Assembly (NCBI RefSeq): GCF_001426685.1
Contig: NZ_LMFB01000037.1
Coordinates: forward strand, 53,849-117,848
Direction: 5' to 3'
Source of the DNA: Rhizobium sp. Root483D2
GTDB taxonomy: Bacteria > Pseudomonadota > Alphaproteobacteria > Rhizobiales > Rhizobiaceae
DNA length: 64,000 nt
Below, in pieces: positions 1-8,819 of the stretch (position 1 is the stretch's first letter; the number at the start of each line of letters is the position of its first letter). The notes beneath the pieces are model-generated. The model searched no databases. It saw only the letters and a list, made by a program, of their open reading frames with translations, and had not been told where the DNA came from. The translations under genes were made by a program, and so were the position numbers.

Positions 1-425
1 TGCTCGGTCCGGAATTGCTGCATGCGATCCGCACGATGGGACATGGGGACGAGATCGTGATTGCCGATGCCAACTTTCCGGCCAGCACCATGGGCCCGAA
101 GGTCGTGCGGGCGGACGGGGTCGATGCGCTGAGCATAACAGAGGCGATCCTGGCACATATGCCGCTCGATACATTCGTGGATGAGTCCGCCTGGCGCATG
201 GAAGTCGTCGGCGATCCGCAGGCGGTGCCGGATGTCTGCGTCAAGTTCCAGAGCCTGGTCAACAAGCTTGCCGGTGATTTCAAGGTCGTGCCGATCGAAC
301 GCTTCGCCTTCTATGAGCGTTCGCGCAAGGCCGCCTATATTGTCGCGACGACAGAATTCCGGCTCTACGGAAATATCATCTTGAAAAAGGGTGTCGTGCA
401 TCCGCAAGAACTCTACCGCGTCTGA
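1..425 (+). CDS. RbsD/FucU family sugar mutarotase, 5'-truncated by window edge
   Basis: The open frame enters from the left edge (first full codon at 3) and ends at TGA 423-425. The visible protein of about 140 residues has the RbsD/FucU signature: GHGDEI, which carries the family's catalytic His, followed by DANFP. The C-terminal half (FAFYERSRKAAYIVATTE) is typical of the FucU branch. These proteins interconvert anomers of monosaccharides such as fucose or ribose in the cytoplasm. Only a short N-terminal stretch is probably missing. It lies upstream of a sugar ABC transporter on the same strand, which fits a role in handling the imported sugar. Family assignment is firm; the sugar is not known. 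Confidence 0.85.
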   Translation, partial: LGPELLHAIRTMGHGDEIVIADANFPASTMGPKVVRADGVDALSITEAILAHMPLDTFVDESAWRMEVVGDPQAVPDVCVKFQSLVNKLAGDFKVVPIERFAFYERSRKAAYIVATTEFRLYGNIILKKGVVHPQELYRV

Positions 426-438
426 TGCACGCTGGTAC

Positions 439-460
439 CCGGCCCATGGAGGTGGGCCGG
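439..460 (+). terminator. GC-rich hairpin after the FucU-like gene
   Basis: Arms CCGGCCCA (439-446) and TGGGCCGG (453-460) pair perfectly over 8 bp around a 6-nt loop, starting 13 bases after the stop codon. No strong T-run follows, so it may be a weak terminator or an mRNA 3'-end stabiliser. The remaining 200 bases up to the binding-protein gene probably hold that gene's promoter. Confidence 0.4.
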
Positions 461-664
461 TTCATCTTCGGGGTGAAAAAACAAAGGCTTGGCGTTGGGA
501 GGAAAGCAATGTTCAAGGCAAATTTCGACCGCTTGCAATTTCGAAATTGCTGAGATAGCTTGCCAAGGCAAAATGTTTTTTATGGATAAAAGATCGAACT
601 GTTTGCGTCTTGCAGCCCGGTCTGAGGAGAACTGAACAAGACGTTGTTGGAGGAGAACAACACC

Positions 665-1654
665 ATGACCCTTATGAAGAATATCCTGTCGCGCCGCGCC
701 TTTACCAGCCTGGCCGGTGCCGCTGTTTTCGCGACGATGATGCCGGTGGCGTCGTTTGCGCAGGATGTCACCATCCCGATCATCGTCAAGGATACGACCT
801 CGTTCTACTGGCAGATCGTTCTGGCCGGCGCCCGCGCTGCCGGCAAGGATCTCGGCGTCAACGTGCCGGAACTCGGCGCCCAGTCGGAATCCGACATCAA
901 CGGCCAGATCACGATCCTGGAAAATGCCGTTGCCGGCGCTCCGGCCGCTGTCGTTATCTCGCCGACGGAATTCAAGGCGCTTGGCAAGCCGATCGATGAG
1001 GCAGCCAAGGCCGTGCCGATCATCGGTATTGATTCCGGCGCTGATTCCAAGGCCTTCACCTCGTTCCTGACCACCGACAACACCCAAGGGGGCCGTATCG
1101 CCGCTGATGGTCTTGCTGCGGCGATCAAGGAAGCAACCGGCAAGGAAGAAGGGGATATCGCCATCATTACCAGCCTGCCGGGCGTCGGTTCGCTGGATCA
1201 GCGCCATAACGGCTTCGTCGAGCAGATCACGGCCAAATATCCGGGCCTCAAGGTCGTGGCCGACAAATATGCCGACGGCCAGGCCACCACCGGCCTCAAC
1301 ATGATGACAGACTTGATCACCGCAAACCCGAACCTCGTTGGCGTCTTTGCATCCAACCTGATCATGGCGCAGGGCGTTGGCCAGGCGATTGCTGAAAACA
1401 AGCTCGGCGATAAGATCAAGGTTATCGGCTTCGACAGCGACGAAAAGACGGTCGGCTTCCTCAAGGAAGGCGTTCTCGCCGGCCTCGTCGTCCAGGACCC
1501 CTATCGCATGGGCTATGACGGCATCAAAACCGCTCTTGCTGCATCGAAAAAGGAAAAGGTCGAGGCCAATGTCGATACCGGTGCAAACCTGGTGACGAAG
1601 GCCAACATGGCTGAACCGAAGATCGACGCGCTCTTGAACCCCAAGGTCAACTGA
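665..1654 (+). CDS. sugar ABC transporter periplasmic substrate-binding protein
   Basis: The predicted protein has 329 residues. The start is ATG 665, preceded by GGAGGAG at 649-655; an upstream TTG would swallow this ribosome site. The N-terminus (KNILSRRAFTSLAGAAVF, then ending near SFAQ) is an export signal with a twin-Arg-like RR. The mature part resembles the RbsB/periplasmic-binding-protein-4 family, with ISPTEFKALGKP and IGFDSDEKTVGFLKEG being typical. It should bind a monosaccharide in the periplasm and deliver it to the permease encoded downstream. It is followed by a hairpin and then the ATPase gene, a usual arrangement for making binding protein in excess. The substrate cannot be read from the sequence; a pentose or deoxyhexose is likely because of the FucU-like neighbour. 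Confidence 0.88.
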   Translation: MTLMKNILSRRAFTSLAGAAVFATMMPVASFAQDVTIPIIVKDTTSFYWQIVLAGARAAGKDLGVNVPELGAQSESDINGQITILENAVAGAPAAVVISPTEFKALGKPIDEAAKAVPIIGIDSGADSKAFTSFLTTDNTQGGRIAADGLAAAIKEATGKEEGDIAIITSLPGVGSLDQRHNGFVEQITAKYPGLKVVADKYADGQATTGLNMMTDLITANPNLVGVFASNLIMAQGVGQAIAENKLGDKIKVIGFDSDEKTVGFLKEGVLAGLVVQDPYRMGYDGIKTALAASKKEKVEANVDTGANLVTKANMAEPKIDALLNPKVN

Positions 1655-1665
1655 TCCGAACATTG

Positions 1666-1691
1666 CGGCAGGCCGTCCAAACGGCCTGCCG
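1666..1691 (+). terminator. intercistronic stem-loop between binding protein and ATPase
   Basis: CGGCAGGCCGT (1666-1676) and ACGGCCTGCCG (1681-1691) form a perfect 11-bp stem with a CCAA loop, 11 bases after the stop codon. It lacks a U-run. In binding-protein-dependent operons such hairpins typically protect the upstream mRNA and reduce downstream expression, so I read it as a processing or attenuation element rather than a full terminator. Confidence 0.6.
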
Positions 1692-1772
1692 TCTGTTGCA
1701 TGATGTCATCCAGATCCGTTTCGACATGGCTGGCCATTTTAAAACGGAATTTGGACCCGGAGGAGAGGCGCC

Positions 1773-3323
1773 ATGACCGGACTTCAAGATGTCAGCCACC
1801 GGCACGAGGGCGCGGCGGCAATTGCCAAGCACCCTGTTCCCAAGGGCGAACCGATCCTGGAACTGCGCGGCCTGCAGAAGAAATACGGGGCCGTCGAGGC
1901 CCTGAAGCCGGCAAATATCACCTTCCTGTCCGGCGAAATCCACGCGATCGTCGGCGAAAACGGCGCCGGCAAATCGACGCTGATCAAGCTCCTGACCGGC
2001 GTCATCCGGCGCACATCCGGCGAGGTCTTCTGGTGCGGCGATGCGGTGCAGCTTGCGACGCCCAATGAAGCGATTTCGCGTGGCATCAATGCAGTGCATC
2101 AGGAAGTCGTGCTCTGCCGCCATCTGTCGGTTGCGGCCAATATGTTTCTGGGCGACGAAATCAACAAAAACGGCCTGATGCGCAAGCGCGCCATGACCGA
2201 TGCCGCCCAGGCCGTGCTCGACGATCTCGGTTTCAATCTCCCCGCTGCCGCTCTTCTCAGCGACCTGACGATCGGCCAGCAGCAACTGGTGGCGACGGCG
2301 CGCGCGGCGATGCGCGGTACCCAGTTTCTGATCTTCGATGAGCCGACCGCTTACCTCACCCGCCAGGAATCGGCGCAGCTCTTCCGGCTCATTCGCCGGC
2401 TACAGGGCGAAGGCGTCACCATCGTTTATATCAGCCACCGCATGGAAGAGGTTTTCGAGCTGGCCGACCGGGTTTCGGTCCTGCGCGATGGCACCCATAT
2501 CGGCACCCGCAACATCGCGGAGACCAACGATGCCGAGCTGATCTCGATGATGATCAACCGCACCATCGAGCAGATCTATCACAAGGAAACGCTGCCGATC
2601 GGCGCCACCATCGTTGAGACGCGTGGCCTTTCCGGTCCAGGATTTTCCGATGTTTCGCTATCAGTGCGGGCAGGCGAAATCGTCGGTCTCTATGGCCTGA
2701 TCGGCGCCGGGCGCAGCGAATTCGCCCTCGGGCTTTATGGCCGCCAGCCGCTCAGCGCCGGCGAAGTCTACTGGCAGGGCAGCAAGGTGAAGATCCGCAA
2801 TGAGCGCGATGCCATGGATCTCGGCATTGCGCTCGCGCCCGAGAGCCGCCGCGACCAGGGGCTTTGCCTTAACCTGCCGATCGGGCTCAATATCAATCTT
2901 CCGGTCTTTGACCGGCTATCGCGCGGCCTGACCATCAATCGCGCGCGTGAGATCGAGAATGCCGATCGCCAGATCAAGGACCTGAAGATCAAGACACCGA
3001 CGCGGCGTGTCCTGGCCTCGGCGATGTCCGGCGGCAACCAGCAGAAGATCGTCATCGGCAAATGGCTGAGCCATGGCGCCAAGCTGTTCATCTTCGACGA
3101 GCCGACCGTCGGCGTCGATGTCGGCACCAAGGCGGAGATCTACCGGCTGTTTGCCCGGCTTCTGGAGCAGGGCGCAGGTATCATCCTGATTTCGTCCTAT
3201 CTGCCGGAGGTCTACGAGCTGTCCGACCGGCTGCATGTGTTCCGGCAGGGAAGACTGGTTGCCAGCCACACCTATCGTAGTGCATCGCATGAAGAAGTGC
3301 TGACCCAGGCGATCGGCGTCTAG
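1773..3323 (+). CDS. sugar ABC transporter ATP-binding protein (duplicated ATPase, RbsA/MglA type)
   Basis: The 516-residue protein carries two ABC modules, the usual size for carbohydrate-uptake CUT2 ATPases. The first module has Walker A GENGAGKST, a divergent signature around LTIGQQQ and Walker B FLIFDEPTAYL. The second has a degenerate Walker A (GLIGAGRSE), signature SGGNQQK and Walker B LFIFDEPTVGVDVG. This asymmetry is normal for the CUT2 family. It energises uptake of the sugar captured by the binding protein encoded just upstream, at the cytoplasmic face of the permease encoded just downstream. Start ATG 1773 follows GGAGGAG. Confidence 0.9.
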   Translation: MTGLQDVSHRHEGAAAIAKHPVPKGEPILELRGLQKKYGAVEALKPANITFLSGEIHAIVGENGAGKSTLIKLLTGVIRRTSGEVFWCGDAVQLATPNEAISRGINAVHQEVVLCRHLSVAANMFLGDEINKNGLMRKRAMTDAAQAVLDDLGFNLPAAALLSDLTIGQQQLVATARAAMRGTQFLIFDEPTAYLTRQESAQLFRLIRRLQGEGVTIVYISHRMEEVFELADRVSVLRDGTHIGTRNIAETNDAELISMMINRTIEQIYHKETLPIGATIVETRGLSGPGFSDVSLSVRAGEIVGLYGLIGAGRSEFALGLYGRQPLSAGEVYWQGSKVKIRNERDAMDLGIALAPESRRDQGLCLNLPIGLNINLPVFDRLSRGLTINRAREIENADRQIKDLKIKTPTRRVLASAMSGGNQQKIVIGKWLSHGAKLFIFDEPTVGVDVGTKAEIYRLFARLLEQGAGIILISSYLPEVYELSDRLHVFRQGRLVASHTYRSASHEEVLTQAIGV

Positions 3324-3365
3324 CATCATGAAAAGACCGGATAAGAAAATGCGTGGAGGAAAATC

Positions 3366-4340
3366 ATGAGCGTAGAGACCACAACGGAAACCGCCCCGGT
3401 GCCGAAGAAGGGCATGAACATCCTGTTCGGCCTGACCCTGCTCGGGCTCCTGCTGTTCCTCTGGCTGCTTCTCGGCCTCTCCACGACGAGTTTCTGGACC
3501 TCCAACAATATCAGCAACCTGCTGCGGCAGGGCGCCATGACGGCGATCCTTGCGGTCGGGCAGACCTTCGTCATCATTACTGCCGGTATCGATCTGTCCG
3601 TCGGCGCCGTGGTCGGCTTCTCCAGTGTCACGGTCGCCTGGCTGCTGCAGCATGGCGTGCCGCTCTGGCCGGCCATGGGCATTACGCTTCTGGTCGGTGT
3701 GGCGATCGGCGCCTTCCATGCCTTCGGCATCGTCCGCATGGGCCTGCCCGCCTTCATCATCACGCTGGCGACGCTGACCTCGCTGCGCGGCATCGGCCTC
3801 CTGGTGACAAACGGTTCGACCATATCGATCAGCGACGAGTCCTTCACCAATTTCTCGCGCGCCGATTTCCTAGGCATTCCCAGCCTGTTCTGGATGGTGA
3901 TCGTCGTCGCGATCCCGGCCTATATCTTCCTGCACCTCAGCCGCTGGGGCCGCTATCTCTTTGCAGTCGGCTCCAACAGCGAGGCCGCGCGTCTCTCCGG
4001 CGTCAATGTCAATCGCACGATCTATCTCGCCTATATCCTGTCTTCCACCTGTGCTGCTTTTGTCGGCCTGCTTCTCGCCTCGCGCATCGGCATCGGCAAT
4101 GCCACGCAGGCCGAGGGCTGGGAGTTGCAGGCAATCGCCTCATCGGTGATCGGCGGCACCAGCCTGTTTGGCGCGGTGGGGTCAGTGCATGGGCCGCTGC
4201 TCGGCGCCTTCATCCTCGCAACCATCAACAACGGCGCCAATCTGCTGAACGTCAACGCGTTCGTGCAGCGCATCATCACCGGCGTGCTGATCATCGTCAT
4301 CGTCTATTTCGACCAGCTGCGCCGCCGCGGCTCGCGCTGA
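3366..4340 (+). CDS. sugar ABC transporter permease (RbsC/CUT2 family)
   Basis: The 324-residue hydrophobic protein has about eight to ten membrane segments. It shows the family features FVIITAGIDLSVGAVVGF near the N-terminal third and GSNSEAARLSGVNV, the cytoplasmic loop that contacts the ATPase. A C-terminal segment, ASSVIGGTSLFGAVGSVHG, is nearly invariant in RbsC-like permeases. Start ATG 3366 has GGAGGA nine bases upstream. It completes a full CUT2 importer with the two preceding genes. Confidence 0.9.
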   Translation: MSVETTTETAPVPKKGMNILFGLTLLGLLLFLWLLLGLSTTSFWTSNNISNLLRQGAMTAILAVGQTFVIITAGIDLSVGAVVGFSSVTVAWLLQHGVPLWPAMGITLLVGVAIGAFHAFGIVRMGLPAFIITLATLTSLRGIGLLVTNGSTISISDESFTNFSRADFLGIPSLFWMVIVVAIPAYIFLHLSRWGRYLFAVGSNSEAARLSGVNVNRTIYLAYILSSTCAAFVGLLLASRIGIGNATQAEGWELQAIASSVIGGTSLFGAVGSVHGPLLGAFILATINNGANLLNVNAFVQRIITGVLIIVIVYFDQLRRRGSR

Positions 4341-4420
4341 TCCCTGCGGCAACCAGCGGTTCGATTCCAGGCGGTTGCCGTTACCATCCATCTGACCTGA
4401 GACTGCAAGGAATGCCTGCC

Positions 4421-5440
4421 ATGAAAGCGGCCATCTGCCCGGAGCCCGGGCGCCTGGATATGATCGACAGACCGGCGCCGGGTTCGCCGCCAAAAGGCTG
4501 GGCGCGCCTTGCGGTCAGCCATGTCGGCATCTGCGGCACCGACTATCATATCTTCGAGGGCAAGCATCCCTATCTCGAATATCCCCGCGTCATGGGCCAC
4601 GAAATCTCGGCGACGGTGATTGAGCCCGGTGAAGGTGTATCCCTGACGCCGGGCACGCCCGTCATCGTCAATCCCTATCTGTCCTGCGGCACCTGCGTCG
4701 CCTGCCTGAAGGGCAAGCCGAACTGCTGCACGGCAATCAAGGTTCTGGGCGTGCACACGGACGGCGCGCTCTGCGAGGAAATCCTCGTGCCTGAGACAAA
4801 TCTCTATCCAGCCGGCGATCTTTCGCTGGAGGCTGCTGCAACGGTGGAGTTCCTGGCGATTGGCGCCCATGCGGTTCGCCGCTCGCTGGCGCCGGCCGGC
4901 TCACGGGCGCTCGTCATCGGCGCCGGACCGATCGGACTTGGCACGGCGCTGTTCTCGCGCATTGCCGGCCATCAGGTAACGCTGCTCGATGCCAGTGCCG
5001 AACGTTTGCAGATGGCGGCCGAACGGCTTGGTTTTGCCGATGGAATTCTGGCAGGGGATGGCGCCTTCGATGCTGTGCTATCTGCTACGGGCGGCGACGG
5101 GTTCGACGTGGTCTTCGATGCCACCGGCTTCGGCGGCTCGATGGAGAAATCCTTTTCCTTCGTCGCGCATGGGGGTTGCCTGGTCTTCGTCAGCGTCGTG
5201 AAGGACGACATCCGCTTCGCCGATCCCGAATTCCACAAGCGCGAAATGATGCTGGTCGGCAGCCGCAATGCGACACGGCAGGATTTCGAGCATGTGGCAG
5301 CCTCCATTCGCGCAGGCCATGTGCCGGTCTCGTCGCTGATCACGCACCGCACCACGCTGGATGCGGTGATCAGCGACCTGCCGCGCTGGGCGCATGAAAA
5401 GACCGGGCTGATCAAGGCTGTGGTCAAGATTTCCGCTTAA
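4421..5440 (+). CDS. zinc-dependent alcohol/polyol dehydrogenase (MDR family)
   Basis: The 339-residue medium-chain dehydrogenase has the catalytic-zinc motifs GICGTDYH and GHE, a structural-zinc cluster CGTCVACLKGKPNCC, and the nucleotide-binding glycine motif VIGAGPIGLGTALF. The start chosen is ATG 4421 with AAGG at 4407-4410; the in-frame ATG 4412 lies too close to that site. The reading frame stays open far upstream of 4421 through the permease gene, but that part is an out-of-frame shadow. It probably oxidises the imported sugar, its lactone product or a derived sugar acid/polyol in the cytoplasm with NAD(P). It closes the sugar operon. Confidence 0.85.
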   Translation: MKAAICPEPGRLDMIDRPAPGSPPKGWARLAVSHVGICGTDYHIFEGKHPYLEYPRVMGHEISATVIEPGEGVSLTPGTPVIVNPYLSCGTCVACLKGKPNCCTAIKVLGVHTDGALCEEILVPETNLYPAGDLSLEAAATVEFLAIGAHAVRRSLAPAGSRALVIGAGPIGLGTALFSRIAGHQVTLLDASAERLQMAAERLGFADGILAGDGAFDAVLSATGGDGFDVVFDATGFGGSMEKSFSFVAHGGCLVFVSVVKDDIRFADPEFHKREMMLVGSRNATRQDFEHVAASIRAGHVPVSSLITHRTTLDAVISDLPRWAHEKTGLIKAVVKISA

Positions 5441-5648
5441 CATCGGCGGCATCGAAACCCTTTACCGACTGTCAAGGCCTCTGTGGCAGGCTTGTCAGGC
5501 CTTGTCAGAGAAGCTTTGCGGCATATTTATTGCGTCGCACAAAAAAGGTGCTAGTGTCGGCGTTGCTTGCGGACACGAAAAACAAAATGCAAAGTTGCAT
5601 CCTGATGGAGCGGCGTTGTCGTTTACGGTAACAAGGAGAACGCTGCCG

Positions 5649-6923
5649 ATGTTCTACCAGCTTTACGAACTCAACCACGCGATGATGGCGCCCTGGCGCG
5701 CGGCGGCAGACGCCATGCGGCTCGCCTATGCCAATCCGCTGAACCCGATTTCGCACACCTATATGGGCAGGGCCGCCGCTGCCGGCCTCGAAGTTTTCGA
5801 GCGCACGACCCGCCGCTACGGCAAACCGGAATTCGGACTGCCCGAAACGGTGATCGATGGCGACGCAGTCAAGGTGCGCGAACGGACCGTCTGGCGTCAG
5901 CCCTTTTGCAATCTCATTCATTTCGAACGCGCTGTTCCGAAGGGCAGGGCTTCCGATCCGAAAGTGCTGATCGTTGCCCCGATGTCCGGTCACTACGCAA
6001 CGCTGTTGCGCGGCACCGTCGAAGCGCTGCTGCCGCAGTCCGATATCTACATCACCGATTGGATCGATGCCCGCACGGTTCCCTTGACCGAAGGCACGTT
6101 CGACCTCGATGACTACATTGATTACGTCATCCAGATGCTGCATTTCCTCGGCCCCGACACGCATGTCATCGCCGTCTGTCAGCCGGCAGTGCCGGTTCTG
6201 GCCGCCGTCGCGCTGATGGAAGCCAATGACGATACGCTGTCGCCGTCGTCGATGACGCTGATGGGTGGTCCGATCGACACGCGCATTAACCCAACAGCGG
6301 TCAACCAGCTTGCCAAGGAAAAGCCGCTCAGCTGGTTCCGCGATAATGTCGTGATGCCGGTGCCCTTTCCGCAAGCCGGCTTCATGCGCCCGGTCTATCC
6401 AGGCTTCCTGCAGCTCTCAGGCTTCATGTCGATGAACCTTGACCGCCATCTGACGGCGACCAAGGATTTCTTCGAGCATCTCGTCAAGAATGATGGCGAC
6501 GCCGCCGAAAAGCACCGCGATTTCTATGATGAATATATGGCGGTGATGGATCTGACGGCGGAATTCTATCTGCAGACCGTCGAGGTCGTCTTCATGCAGC
6601 ATGCTCTTCCGAAGGGCGAGATGATGCATCGCGGCCAGCGGGTGGATACGACGGCGATCCGCAAGGTGGCGCTGTTGACGGTGGAAGGCGAGAACGACGA
6701 TATTTCCGGCGTCGGCCAGACGCAAGCCGCACAGACGATCTGCACCAATATCCCGGAGAACATGCGCCTGCACTATATGCAGCCGGATGTCGGCCATTAC
6801 GGTGTTTTCAACGGCTCTCGTTTTCGCCGCGAAATCGCGCCGCGCATCGCCGCTTTCCACCGCGAACATGCCCGCAACGCCAAGCCGGTGCGTCAGGTGA
6901 TCAAGGGCGGCAAGACGGGCTGA
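5649..6923 (+). CDS. phaZ: intracellular polyhydroxybutyrate depolymerase
   Basis: The 424-residue protein belongs to the intracellular PHB depolymerase family that mobilises stored polyhydroxybutyrate granules. It starts with MFYQLYELNHAMMAPWR, a characteristic N-terminus, and contains VIAVCQPAVP, where the Cys replaces the lipase-box Ser as nucleophile. No signal peptide is present, as expected for a granule-acting enzyme. ATG 5649 is selected because AAGGAG lies at 5633-5638; the frame is open back to 5502 but the extension has no family similarity. It stands alone, not in a pha biosynthesis cluster, with about 200 bases of upstream non-coding DNA. Confidence 0.92.
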   Translation: MFYQLYELNHAMMAPWRAAADAMRLAYANPLNPISHTYMGRAAAAGLEVFERTTRRYGKPEFGLPETVIDGDAVKVRERTVWRQPFCNLIHFERAVPKGRASDPKVLIVAPMSGHYATLLRGTVEALLPQSDIYITDWIDARTVPLTEGTFDLDDYIDYVIQMLHFLGPDTHVIAVCQPAVPVLAAVALMEANDDTLSPSSMTLMGGPIDTRINPTAVNQLAKEKPLSWFRDNVVMPVPFPQAGFMRPVYPGFLQLSGFMSMNLDRHLTATKDFFEHLVKNDGDAAEKHRDFYDEYMAVMDLTAEFYLQTVEVVFMQHALPKGEMMHRGQRVDTTAIRKVALLTVEGENDDISGVGQTQAAQTICTNIPENMRLHYMQPDVGHYGVFNGSRFRREIAPRIAAFHREHARNAKPVRQVIKGGKTG

Positions 6924-7067
6924 CCGGAAAATATATCGATTTCATCGATCGATATCAGAGGCTTGCCGGATTTTGCGGACAATTGTCTTGCAGACCGGCA
7001 GGCGTATTCCCATCTCGTAATAAGCGGGCCCGAAGGAGAGGCCCACTTTTAGCGAGGACTTCTAAAC

Positions 7068-7496
7068 ATGAACCAATCTGCATTGATCCGTCCGGACTGG
7101 ACGCCAGCGACCATTGCCATGATGGTGCTCGGTTTCGTGATTTTCTGGCCGCTTGGGCTCGCCATGCTTGCCTATATTATTTTCGGCGAACGGCTGAAGA
7201 GCTTCAAGAAGGACGCCAACAGCACCGTTGACGGTTTCTTCTCGTCCTTCAAGCGCAAGGGCCAGCGTTATGGCCGCCCAAACTTCGGCACCGGCAATGT
7301 TGCCTTCGACGACTGGCGTGATGCCGAACTGTCCCGCCTCGACGAAGAACGCCGCAAGCTCGACGAGATGCGTGAACATTTCGACGAATATGTCCGCGAA
7401 CTTCGCCGCGCCAAGGACCAGGAAGATTTCGACCGCTTCATGCGCGATCGCAATTCCGGCGGTTCCGGCTCGGTCCCGGGCTTCCCGGCCAACTGA
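7068..7496 (+). CDS. DUF2852 membrane protein
   Basis: This 142-residue protein has one N-terminal transmembrane stretch (IAMMVLGFVIFWPLGLAMLA, about residues 15-36). A long charged helical tail follows, rich in Arg/Glu/Asp (about residues 85-130) and probably coiled-coil. It matches the DUF2852 family found widely in alphaproteobacteria, for which no function is established. GAGGA precedes the ATG, and a strong terminator follows directly, so it is probably monocistronic. Confidence 0.8.
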   Translation: MNQSALIRPDWTPATIAMMVLGFVIFWPLGLAMLAYIIFGERLKSFKKDANSTVDGFFSSFKRKGQRYGRPNFGTGNVAFDDWRDAELSRLDEERRKLDEMREHFDEYVRELRRAKDQEDFDRFMRDRNSGGSGSVPGFPAN

Positions 7497-7518
7497 TCTT
7501 GCCATCGGTAACACATCC

Positions 7519-7555
7519 AAAACCGGCATCCCAAAAGGTGCCGGTTTTTCTTTTT
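7519..7555 (+). terminator. Rho-independent terminator after the DUF2852 gene
   Basis: AAACCGGCA (7520-7528) pairs with TGCCGGTTT (7539-7547) around a 10-nt loop. A T-rich tail (TTTTTCTTTTT) runs to 7555, 23 bases after the stop codon. Confidence 0.88.
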
Positions 7556-7616
7556 GATGTGGTCTCATCTGATCGGGATCATGCACCCGTCAAACGAATC
7601 GGTTATCAAGACAGTC

Positions 7617-8375
7617 ATGTTCTCCCTGCTTCGAAAGCCGCGTCAGCCCAAATCTCCGCCGCCTCCGGTGAAGCGGACGATCGACGTTGCGGGCAAGGTC
7701 ATGCCGTTGACCATTCGCCAGAATGCGCGGGCAACGCGGATGACGCTCCGCATCGAGCCCGGTGGCCGTGCCTTGAAGATGACCATTCCGGCCGGATTGC
7801 CCGAACGCGAGATCAACGCCTTTCTCGATCGTCACCAGGGATGGCTGATGACCAAGCTAGCCCGGTTTTCCGGCGAGAGCGTGTTGGAGGAGGGCGGCAC
7901 CATTCTTTTGCGCGGTGTCGCGCACCGGATCGAACGCACGGGCAAGCTGCGCGGCCTGACGGAAGCGGTTGTTATCGATGACGAACCGGTCTTGCGGGTG
8001 AGCGGCGCCGAGGAGCATCTGCGCCGGCGGATTGCGGATTTCCTGAAGAAGGAGGCGCGCAAGGACCTGGAACAGCTGGTATCGATCTATGCGCGCATGG
8101 TCGGCCGCAAGGTGAAGTCGCTGAGTTTCAAGGATACGCGAAGCCGCTGGGGATCCTGTGCTGCCGATGGCGCCTTGAGCTTTTCCTGGCGCATCGTCAT
8201 GGCGCCGCCAAAGGTGATCGATTATCTTGCCGCCCATGAGGTTTCGCACTTACGCGAAATGAACCACGGGCCGGATTTCTGGGACCTGTGCGAAGAGCTT
8301 TGCCCTGCAATGGACGATGCCAAGCGCTGGCTCAAGCGCAATGGCACCATGCTGCACGCAATCGACTTCGATTGA
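7617..8375 (+). CDS. YgjP/DUF45-type zinc metalloprotease (M48-like)
   Basis: The protein has the zinc motif HEVSHLREMNHGPDFW, in which HExxH is followed by a second histidine, near residue 210 of about 252. The upstream segment DTRSRWGSC is the hallmark of the DUF45/YgjP family. The family is widespread but its substrate is not defined. The start is uncertain: the frame is open from TTG 7554 and ATG 7557, inside the preceding terminator, with further ATGs at 7581 and 7617. I prefer 7617 (MFSLLRKP) because it clears the terminator and gives the usual length, though its ribosome site is poor. Confidence 0.82.
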   Translation: MFSLLRKPRQPKSPPPPVKRTIDVAGKVMPLTIRQNARATRMTLRIEPGGRALKMTIPAGLPEREINAFLDRHQGWLMTKLARFSGESVLEEGGTILLRGVAHRIERTGKLRGLTEAVVIDDEPVLRVSGAEEHLRRRIADFLKKEARKDLEQLVSIYARMVGRKVKSLSFKDTRSRWGSCAADGALSFSWRIVMAPPKVIDYLAAHEVSHLREMNHGPDFWDLCEELCPAMDDAKRWLKRNGTMLHAIDFD

Positions 8376-8414
8376 GCCCGCTGGGCTTATTAAGGCCCAT
8401 CGAGGTTAAACGGC

Positions 8415-8615
8415 TCAACGCCGGTACTGATTGCCCAGCGCATGCCTGATCTTCTCGTCGGTCTTGTACTGGCTCAGTGCATAGACCGACCAGATCGCAG
8501 CCGGAATCCAGCCGACCAGTGTCACCTGCAGAATAAGGCAGATAATGCCCGCAATGGGCCGGCCGATGGTGAAAAACTGAAGCCAGGGCAGGATGATGGC
8601 AAGCAGAAGGCGCAT
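8415..8615 (-). CDS. small Pmp3/YqaE family membrane protein
   Basis: The 66-residue protein is almost entirely two membrane helices (LLLAIILPWLQFFTIG and IAGIICLILQVTLVGWIPA), followed by WSVYALSQYK. That is the layout of the Pmp3/UPF0057 family of small stress-related membrane proteins. The ATG at 8615 has GGAG a few bases upstream. The frame is open to 8726 but the extension is not family-like. It is convergent with the metalloprotease gene. Confidence 0.82.
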   Translation of the reverse strand: MRLLLAIILPWLQFFTIGRPIAGIICLILQVTLVGWIPAAIWSVYALSQYKTDEKIRHALGNQYRR

Positions 8616-8756
8616 AGTATTCTCCGTTATGTCTGCTTGGGATATAGGAAGCCTTAGGAGCCTTGCAACGGGTCTATAACGCATAGGGCACGCGCACGAA
8701 GGGCGAACCGGCTGCAAAACCCTCATATTGCTGACGGCACTCTTATAGAGCGAAAG

Positions 8757-8819
8757 CTAGCCGCCGCGTGTCCGCACAGTGCTATTGGGGGTGGATATAT
8801 CGAACAGCGTCTTCACCAT
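8757..8819 (-). pseudogene. relic of a VapC-type PIN toxin (first codons only)
   Basis: On the minus strand, an ATG at 8819 overlaps the antitoxin stop (ATGGTGA), the usual vapBC coupling. It encodes MVKTLFD, which matches the N-terminus of many rhizobial VapC toxins (normally MVKTLFDTNILID). After this the frame diverges (ISTPNSTVRTRGG) and stops at 8757 after 20 codons. No downstream segment resembles the rest of a PIN domain before the next gene at 8615. I read it as the 5' remnant left by deletion of the toxin body. Seven residues is a short match, so the call rests mainly on position and overlap. Confidence 0.6.

Noticed and set aside
3353..4420. Apparent N-terminal extension of the zinc dehydrogenase through the permease gene
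   Set aside because: The extension is an alternative frame of the permease; the dehydrogenase has its own ribosome site and normal start at 4421.
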